DNA of 64,000 nt from Selaginella moellendorffii (Eukaryota > Streptophyta > Lycopodiopsida > Selaginellales > Selaginellaceae): assembly GCF_000143415.4 (NCBI RefSeq), contig NW_003314270.1:1605048-1669047 (forward strand). Reading direction: 5' to 3'. Of the stretch, positions 56,043 to 64,000 are shown in pieces. The notes below the pieces were generated by a model. That model ran no database searches. It had not been told where the DNA came from and worked only from the letters and a program-made list of their open reading frames with translations. Numbering within the stretch: position 1 is the first letter of the stretch; each line of letters starts with the position of its first letter. Position numbers and translations under genes: made by a program.

Positions 56043-57897
56043 CTACTGGCACAAGAGTGTGTAGGCTGGTAAGTCCTTGACGTATGTGACCTCTTTGAGC
56101 GAGAGCTCGCGCTCTAGTCTTTGCCGAGTGATTGTGAGCACGGCCTGGAAGAACACACCGCCATCAATCGCGAAGAACGAAACAAAGGCCGTGAACTTAC
56201 GTTGAATTCCATGTAGGTCGCATGCATCGCAAGCCATTCGTAGTCCATCATCTCGAAAGCTATACAGTACAAGATGTCAAAAGCGGTCTCGTCCTCTGCA
56301 AAGCACGAAAGAAAAGGATTGCTAAGCTAAAAGATGTGTAGAATACAGAAAGCACGACCACGTACCCGCCAGGAGTTTTAAAAAGTTGAGGCCGGATGTC
56401 GAGCTCGGCTTCGCTGGAGAGACACGGGAAGTGGAGAGAGAGGTTGACAAGTAAACATCCGGAAATCCTTTTTTCATAATGCTACCAAACCTGAGCGTAG
56501 GTCCAACATCTGGATTAGCATGAACGAGACGTTGATGCCCGCCACCGCAAAGGGGTACTCCCATACAGCTCTCTTGCCGCCCTCCTTGTGGAGGAGTCTG
56601 TGGAAAGATTTCTGGCAAAACAGCGCAAAAGATAAGAGGTCGCGCTCAAAGCACAGGCACGCTTACGTACAGGATACTTCTCGGCGAGGAAGAGTAGGTT
56701 CTCGAGAGACACGAAACCGCCACCCCTACAGCCAGCAAATGCCCCCGTTCAAAGCACAAGAAAAAACTAAAGAGAAAAAACTCTCTCCTACTTACCGAAA
56801 GTCTGTGGAGGGATCCGAGCCTTGCCATCCCATCTCTTTCCACTTCTCCGTTACGAGGCTCCGTAGCTCGCACCCAGGAAAGGCGAATCGCCATAGGCTC
56901 ATCAGAGCTTCCTGGACACACGAGAGAAATGCGTTGCTTGGAAAAGGAGGCCGATCGCTCGAGTCAACTCTGCTCCGCTCAGATGAAACAAACGTGTACC
57001 TGGTGCTCCGAACGCGTTCCATCGAATGGCACTTCCAATCGCTGTTGAAGTTTGTGCAGCCTCTCTTCCTGTTGATCTAGGCAAGCTTAATGGATGGATG
57101 GAAGAACTTTTCCTAAGAACAAAACGACAGCGAACCTGAATGGGCGTCAAATCGTAGTCTGCGATTTTGGCCCCATTGTCATGCCGGCGCGTCACAACAC
57201 GATGGAGAACACTACCCACCCACGCACCTGATCCAGCAACGATATGAGCTGCATCAAAGCACGATAAGCAAGAACAAAGTTAAACACGAGAATCCAAAGA
57301 GAGAAAGCGAGATGGAATAAAAGCGAACGACAAAAGAAGTTCTTCCACTTACAGAACCAATGCCCCCATTGCACAATTATCTTGGAAAAGATCTGTGTCC
57401 ATGCCTGTTCTTCGCGTCTCCGCCGTTCTCTCCACTCATCGTCGTCATCATCAATCTACGAGAAGCAAAAGAATAGAGGAGAAGGGATTGATGAATGAAA
57501 CGAGTGAATGAATGAGCTAGCGCGCACAAGTCAAGCATTAAAATCCTGCCAGGAAAAATTGCTAAAGTCAAAACGCCACACTGTTCTAACAAGGCTCCCA
57601 GAGAGACAAAACAATCAATCACGCGATAAAAAAAACAAGGAAGAAATCTCGCGAACTTACGACGCTCGTTTGCCACGGGCAGTAGAAAATGCCAAGCGGC
57701 TCGCAAGTAGCCTCCGATCCGTGACGATGCGCTGCCGCCACTACCGATTCTTCCATCTCTTCCTGCTGGTGCTGCTGATGCTGCCGCTTCTTTGCCACAT
57801 CTCTCCTCCGGATGGAACCCGACCTCATAGCTGCCGCCCCGCCGCTCTCTCCCCTCCCCGGCCAAGAGGAAATCCTCAAATCTCGCGCCTCGGACAT
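56043..57897 (-). CDS. ELMO/CED-12 domain protein
   Basis: Ten exons, high to low: 57897-57661, 57455-57353, 57248-57136, 57068-57000, 56911-56796, 56725-56671, 56611-56491, 56413-56366, 56295-56201, 56144-56043; total 1059 bases, 352 residues, all phases consistent. The ELMO domain covers about residues 150-330: EERLHKLQQRLEVPFD, HQEALMSLW, WKEMGWQGSDPSTDFRGGGF, SLENLLFLAEKYP, then FAVAGINVSFML. Plant ELMO-domain proteins (ELMOD family, including the pollen-aperture factor MACARON) are thought to act with small GTPases; animal ELMODs are GAPs for Arf-like GTPases. The N-terminal 110 residues are a charged, Gln/His-rich extension. I start at the first ATG in frame (57897); an internal ATG at 57828 is possible. 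Confidence 0.88.
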
Positions 57898-58330
57898 CCT
57901 CCCCGGGAGAATCTCCGGCACAATGCACACAGCGCGGAATGTTGCTGCTGGAATCGCTTCATCTAGGACGCCATCGCCGCGCGCGCGCAAAATCCCTCCG
58001 ACCTACAGAGCCAGGAGCGAGATTTTCGTCGCACGGCCACCAGATTCGTGGAGCTCGGCAGCTGGCCGGGCGGCATCGATTCAGCGCAGAGATCTATGCA
58101 CGCTCCAAAAGGGGCATTTCCTAAAAAACAAGGACTATCTCCTCTCCGTAGAGATCATACTCTGTCACACTAGAGCCCTAGGATGGCTTACGTGTCAGCT
58201 TTTTGGGTGCCGGCCGGCAATTTGCATTTGCCGGTCGGGGGTGGTGGCAAAACTTTTATTTCATCTGGAAATTGATATAAAAAGACTTGGACGCTCACGT
58301 GGCACAGTGGCATTTTAATTTAGACCTAGG
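57898..58330 (-). promoter_or_regulatory. Upstream region of the ELMO gene
   Basis: Contains CACGTG (58296-58301) and GATATAAAAAG (58273-58283), the latter TATA-like on the plus strand. Which transcript they serve is unclear. No frame here looks coding. Confidence 0.3.
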
Positions 58331-58339
58331 TTTAGGGCT

Positions 58340-59420
58340 TTTCGGAGATGTTTTCTCGTAGGGCGAGCCGATTTGTCCGTGGAATGCCACAGCTGCGGAT
58401 CGGCTCAAGCTGGTTTACAACAGCCACACCACCTCTCTGGTGCTCTTTTCTGATGCCAGCTGGAAAAAGATTCTCGTAGGAGGTGGATAACCTGCAAACA
58501 AGATGCAAGTTTTGTTGCAAAAGATTTCGCAAAACTACTACAGACGGGAGTTCAGCTCTAGCGATGACGTGTTGGACAACTTCGGCCATCAACTTAACAT
58601 GGCTCACGACTACACTTGCAGCGAGCACAGTCGCAGACAGTTGGATCCCCTCTACCGGCCAGGCCCCTGGAGTGTTCCAGCTTACAGGTATTGCGATGAG
58701 ATGGAACCCTCAAAGCCAGTGCTGCTGCTTCCATGGGAGGTCCAGGCCATCCATAAGTTGGGTTGCGTCTCTACTTATGAACTTGACATGCACTAAAGAT
58801 ATAGTGACAGAGATGATGATCTTTGAGAGTAGTTGCCTGGCAGCCTCTTCTATGAGAGTATGCTTTGGCAAAATTAAAATTTCTTTTTGAAGGGAGAATT
58901 TTCCTCACCTGAATTTATATCATTGGGATTTTGGGAAGTTTATTCCGCATCTACATCCCTTATGGGTGTCCTTACATTCTTTTTGCATTCTTCTTGCAGT
59001 CCCAATAAAGGCATTGGAGTATGAGGCACTGGAGTGGATTGTTAACTTTGAGGACTACTACCAGAACTGCCAGAACATCCCAATGACATTCTCAGCTTCC
59101 AAGTTCGTGTGGGTGTCTCACTGCAAAGGAGGGAATGTGCATGTCGTGGAGGAGCTGATTGCTGTGGAGGCACTCGGGGATCAAAAAATGTGTTGTCGTC
59201 GACCTCCATGGTATTGGCATTGATAGCAAGGTCAGGCTCTTTCTCTGTGGAGATGCTGTGAACAAGCTGTAAGAGATGACAAGAGAATCATTTGGGTCAT
59301 GTTTGCTCCCCCCCCAGATAAGAAAGTCCTAGCTGGAGAGTTCTTTGATAGTGATCAATGGGATGCACTTGGTATCAAAGACAAGAGATTATGCTACTGT
59401 TTGACGAAGCACACGTAAAT
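58340..59420 (+). other. Possible broken gene fragments, unidentified
   Basis: A plus-strand frame 58503-58796 begins with ATG (MQVLLQKISQNYYRREFSSS) and ends after about 97 codons. A separate frame at 58984-59220 includes LEYEALEWIVNFEDYYQ and FVWVSHCKGGNVHVVEEL, and continues with a shift. GC content is higher than the surroundings. I recognise no family, and the frames are interrupted. It may be a decayed gene or transposon coding piece. Confidence 0.3.
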
Positions 59421-61253
59421 GCAATTACCATTGGTAATGCTTTCTAGTGTTTGAGTGGGTTTACAGGCTGATTATGGAAAAAAAATTTGAAATTAGCAGG
59501 AAAACCACAGAATCTCCAAACTTTGGCATGGTAAAACTGTAGCTTTGTTATTTTTTTGTTTTTGTTACAGGCCTGTTTAGACATTGACCAAGAGCACTAA
59601 CAAGAGAACTCTTAGTAAAAGGTAAATTTATGATTTTAAAACATATTGTATTTCACAAGTGATTATTTTAGAGTTTTTTGAGCTATCCAAATGAGATTCT
59701 TACATGTTTATCCCATATGCAACTTACACATTTTTATGAGTAAGGATGATTTTTATTTCATATTTCATATTTTTTATTTTCATTTTTGCAGAATATCACA
59801 TGGGAAAAGGCCATTTGGCCTCACAATTATGAATGAAGAGCAAGGATATTGGATTTCTTCATAATATTGAGGTTTATATTTTGAAATTTTCTTTGTCAGA
59901 TAATGTATATACTGCAAAAATTGATAATTTCATCACACTAAATCATCATAATAGCTGGTATATATTGTCTCTAAATTTTTTGTCCTTTCTTTTAATATTC
60001 TCTTTATTTAATATTTTTAGGGATACTCATTTGGCAAAATTATTATCATTTAATATTCCTCTTGATAAAATGTCTGTGATCATTCCATATAAGGTTACTG
60101 GATTATCTCATATATTTTTTATTTCTGCTTTTGCAATTGCAAGAGCCTTGGCTATTGAGAGAAATATAATAATTGAGTGTATTGATGAGTATGGAAAGGT
60201 AATTATAACTTCTAAAGACAAAATTATTAAGTAAAAATAAATTTTGACTATTAACTTTCACTTTTATAATAACTCCAAATATTTTATAAATGAAACTAGA
60301 TACCTGAATGAACAAAAACATTGGTTAAAGAACATAATTCACACTAATAACTAAGTGTGTTAGTTTGACATCCCCATCTCTTAGATTGTTGCTAGATAAT
60401 AATAATAATAATAATAATAATAAGTGCTAGATTATTGCTTATCATTTAGTCCAGTAATATAATGAAATAAAAATTAATGTTAAATATTTATTTCAAAATT
60501 TTATCACAGCAATCACAGAAACTAAAGTTAAGAAGGAAACTTCACAAATCAAATAGATTGTTTTTAAATATTGATTGTCCATGTACAAAAATCCATTCCT
60601 TATATTAATGAACTTGAAATTAACCAAGAATCTAGCCAAGGCAGAAATAAGACATAAAAATATACATGTTTACTAAATGGAGTCAACTATAGCACCTAAC
60701 AAGAACAAAAATGAGGGAAATCATGATACAAGAAGGTTTGTAACTTCCTTCCTCCAAAGTGAAGATATGGCAAATATTGAGTAAAAATATAAGAGCTTAA
60801 CCTCCTATAGTCATCCAATCTTAAATTTGGGATAGTATTGGAAGATATGACTATGATAAATATGTTGTCTATGAGGGAAATTTGGGATATAACAATTTTT
60901 AAATTTTTTTATTTCAATTTGTTTGGATTTTTATCTTTGTTGCTAGATCAACAAGCCTTTAAATGGAGCCATTGTAGACTTTATAAGTCATGTGAGTAAA
61001 CTCCAAGGTATGTTATAGGAGTTTTCTAGTCTAACATTTAAGAAATAGTACTCATAACCCAAGATAATAGAGCATATTTTTGTGTTGGAAAAGATGACAA
61101 TTAATTTATTTTCTTTATTTTGGAAGTTGTGATTTTTACAAATGGCTCACTTATAGGTTTGCACTAGAGCTAAAATAACTTGACTTGACAAATAATGTTT
61201 TTAATGTTGATGTAATTTATGAAAGCATTTGATTGCATTGAGTATTGTGTTGG
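59421..61253. other. AT-rich spacer
   Basis: No supported gene. A frame of 133 codons at 59833-60234 has strongly A/T-driven composition and no known domain. A trinucleotide (ATA) microsatellite lies at about 60396-60423. Confidence 0.5.
60396..60423. repeat. (ATA)n microsatellite
   Basis: About nine ATA/AAT units in a row in AT-rich noncoding DNA. Confidence 0.9.
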
Positions 61254-61448
61254 TGTAAGTTTCTGAATTTGGACTTTCTGGGAAATTACCCAGCCCAATA
61301 TTATTCAAACCCAAGGACACTTAACCCCAAATATCCCAAAACTCTTAACCGATTGGAAAAAGGGGTGCACTTTTATTCATGGGCCCTTTCCCTCTATATT
61401 TGAACCCTTATAGATCATGTCTCAAATCATTCCCTTTGATTGCTTATA
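61254..61448 (-). repeat. Solo 195-bp LTR
   Basis: Reverse-oriented relative of 34743-34937 with exactly the same length. Ends TGTAAG...GCTTATA. Flanks GTTGG (61249-61253) and GCTGG (61449-61453) agree at four of five bases, a decayed target duplication. No internal region remains, so it formed by LTR-LTR recombination or similar. It is more diverged than the copies in the chimeric element. Confidence 0.88.
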
Positions 61449-61453
61449 GCTGG

Positions 61454-62990
61454 GTCCCGGGACATTTCTAGATATTAGTGTTAGAAACTAAAACTATGAA
61501 GGATGAAACATTAATTGCTAATAAGTTTTTTCTTCTACATTGCCCACTTGGCGTAAAATATATAACTTCGAATTGAATGGAACTTATTCTATCCCAAACT
61601 TTAGAGAGGTGCTCAAAGAAGGTGGAAAAGCTTCATCTAGGTTTCTTGCGATGTTCTGTCTAGAATACATAATTAAGCTATTACCATTTTTTAATGCAAT
61701 GCAATGCAAAATGTTTTTAGTCCCTTGCCAACTCCAATAAAAGAACAAAACTTGAGGCATGAGGAGGCACAAATTGATCATGGGGAGCTCTATCATTAAT
61801 ATAAAATGTACAATCTTTTAAACCTTAATATTTTATAAATATTTGTGTTCTAACTTAAGCCTAAAGCTATATACATTACTCTGTTAGAACACAACTTTAT
61901 TGGGAACAAGGAAAGATGGTATGAGATGGGAGGTAAATTATTGAGAAATCCATTCTAAAGAGAGGTTGAAGGTGTTTAGTTGCATTTAAATCTAAGCTAG
62001 CTTTTACTGGGAATTTTTAGTAATGGATAAAACTAAGGAATTATATTTTCAATAATGATTTATAATACTTGAATTAGTTAATATATTCTAGGATAGTTAG
62101 ATATATTGCTTTTAAGGAATTATATTATAAGATATTTCTCTATATTTCAAAATTAATAATTTCTTATTTATTATATATTTAATATAAAATGTTTATAATT
62201 TAGAAAAATGTATTTATAAGTCAAAAATATGTACATTAAAAATACTAGCTTATATACAAAAGCAAGTGTTTTAGATTGATGAATATATATGTATATTCCC
62301 CAATGTTACATAGGGACTAAAACAATATCAAGAGCACATTTTTACAAAGTGAAATTTAGGTGACTCCATTGTGAAACTTAAAGCCATTTGCTATACTTTA
62401 CAACATTTGAAAAATGCCATGGAGTGTTCCACCACCAATGTGGCTCTAGTGCCAAAACAATACTTGATCACGATGTGACTCCAACTCGTAAATCCAAATG
62501 AGGTGTGAACATTCTTGAACTCATAGTCGAAGCATGCTCCTACTTCCTATATATGGCCTATCTTCAAAAGAGTCTTAACCTAATGTGCCACCATCTCCAT
62601 AACTGCTACTGTCTCTGTCATATGTCAAGGTTAGCAAGATTGCATAAATCTTACCAAAAAAACTCTATTTTTAGAGCCTTTACAATTGTTTTGAGAGTCT
62701 TTTAGGACTGAAACAATTTGCCAGCACTAAAAGTAGAGGGATGATCTTAACCATTAGGCATTGCTAACCTACTAACTACCACCTAAGAACCTTTAGGGCT
62801 TAGGGTCAATCTAGACTTATTGGATCTTGGATCTGAATGAAGTGCCACTACTAGGAGTGCTTCTTGCCACATCCAAAATACCAATTGTGAAGTCAAATTA
62901 AGAAAAAGAGAAAAAACCAAACCATAGGAGTGAAAAGAATAAAAGAAAAACCTAAACTTTGCCATAACCACTCCACTAGAACTATCCCTC
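61454..62990. other. AT-rich spacer
   Basis: No gene or known repeat recognised. Short frames (61540-61740, 62505-62705) are not convincing. Confidence 0.5.
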
Positions 62991-62994
62991 TTCT

Positions 62995-64000
62995 TTACCT
63001 CAATCACCCCCTAAACTCGAGTAAGTGTTTTAAATTGAACCTAGCTACAAAAATCCCATTATATTAATAATAGTATATAGTATTGTATTTGTCCATTTGA
63101 ATGTCATATCATCCCCTCCTTTTTGGTCAAAATGTCAAGATGTAAAGGAATATCAAAAGGAGGAATTAGTGGATCTATAGGTATGCAATTTGTTCTTGAT
63201 ATATTTTTACAAAGCACTTTATTCATTACACTTCTATAATTTTTGGAGGATCAACTTACTAAATGTTGTGTTAAACTTTATGAACTTGCAACCCAACTTA
63301 CTGTAACACTCAATAGGCCCTTAAACAAATGATATATTATAAGATTGTGAAAATGAACTCAACACCATATTGATAATCTTTTTGATTGTATTACATGATT
63401 TTAGGACCTAGCATGTAACTTGTGGTAATTGCAAAGGTAAACTCATCTTTCTTGATTATAAAAGATTATGACCATATAAAAATTTATATGGTAAAACACC
63501 AACAAATTCTACACTCTTATAATATATATACATACTAGAGAGATAGGAAATAACTATCCCAACCCGAATGCTAAAAGTTCACATATTTGTGATCATCTTT
63601 TTAAAGGTCTTAATAAATTATTTCACTAAACCATTCATTTATAAATGATAAACACTTATGAAAGTGTAGTATGTTCTCATTTGAGTTGTCAAAATATGAA
63701 ATCCCTTCGCTATAAACATATGACCATTATCCAAGAGAATTTACTTTGGACAAGACTCAATTTGATTGAGGAGAAAATATTTAATAACAATTTTAGATGC
63801 ACTAACAATACCATTAACTTCCACTCAATAAATTAAGTAGTTAAAAGTAAAAATGTCTTCATTGTTAGCAATCAATTGCAAAAAAGTCCCATCAAATCAA
63901 ATATCATTAGCTCAAATGGATGAAGAATTGAATTAACTCACCCCCATGAATGTATGCTTTGGGCTTTCACTTTAGTCCTAGGAGTTAATCTTTAGAATAA
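62995..64000 (-). mobile_element. G2: 3' part of a second G1-type Ty3 element, running off the window
   Basis: In minus sense: integrase core remnant (about 63840-63560) with counterparts of the G1 DNSPTFMAEVF and TSVYHPQ regions; then LPYKFLYGHN (about 63490-63460); then the 3' noncoding region with GATCCTCC and AGATCCACTAAT text shared with 50090-50170; polypurine GGAGGGGATGA (63119-63109); then a truncated LTR from 63108 down to about 62995 (ACTATATACTATTATTA corresponds to 50285-50300). Many stops. It is older or more decayed than G1. Confidence 0.75.

Noticed and set aside
57897-57990. N-terminal extension of the ELMO protein up to 57990
   Set aside because: The frame is open but begins with TTG, not ATG; the first ATG is at 57897.
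59833-60234. 133-codon frame in AT-rich DNA
   Set aside because: Composition is driven by A/T bias, there is no recognisable domain and no splice or promoter context.

Overview
This window looks like plant nuclear DNA, most likely from a lycophyte such as Selaginella. That is an inference from gene content (plastid ribosomal protein L24 with a transit peptide, plant-type GT64 glycosyltransferase, plant-type ELMO protein), very short introns of about 45-110 bases, compact GC-rich gene islands, TTTAGGG telomere-type repeats and plant LTR retrotransposons primed by initiator tRNA-Met (TGGTATCAGAGC). No species was confirmed.

Layout. (1) 1-8.46 kb is AT-rich, gene-poor and made of decayed retroelements, short tandem duplications and one 400-bp palindrome. 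(2) 8.77-18.93 kb is a gene island: GT64 glycosyltransferase (-), PHD+BAH chromatin protein (-), plastid L24 (+), a doubtful small gene (-), tRNA-Ser(CGA), a broken second copy of L24, and a mitochondrial phosphate carrier (+). (3) 19.42-50.43 kb is one large nested retrotransposon block. (4) 50.43-52.58 kb is AT-rich and empty. (5) 52.58-57.90 kb is a second gene island: an unidentified damaged gene (-), a second mitochondrial phosphate carrier (+) and an ELMO-domain gene (-). (6) 58-64 kb is mostly AT-rich, with a solo LTR and the 3' end of another Ty3-type element running off the right edge.

The nested block can be read in layers. The outermost element is a degraded Ty3/gypsy element, here called G1, with LTRs at 19418-19604 and 50255-50430. 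Inside it sit an inverted pair of 195-bp LTRs, an element of a long-LTR family (element A, 22091-28595), and a second long-LTR insertion (element B, 29837-49904, target duplication CTCCT). Element B contains three LTRs. Inside element B is a chimeric element (34743-42807) with two identical 195-bp LTRs and target duplication TCCAT. That chimera carries the internal region of the long-LTR family plus two of its long LTRs joined end to end.

The long-LTR family is the most unusual thing here. Its LTRs of about 1.6-1.7 kb carry 12-base and 6-base minisatellites. Its roughly 4-kb internal region shows no gag or pol and is crowded with short near-perfect hairpins whose stems are kept between copies. 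It looks like a non-autonomous, LARD-like retrotransposon whose RNA would fold into a chain of stem-loops.

The two phosphate-carrier genes are a duplicated pair now on either side of the nested block. The other genes are ordinary single housekeeping or regulatory genes with no evident shared pathway.
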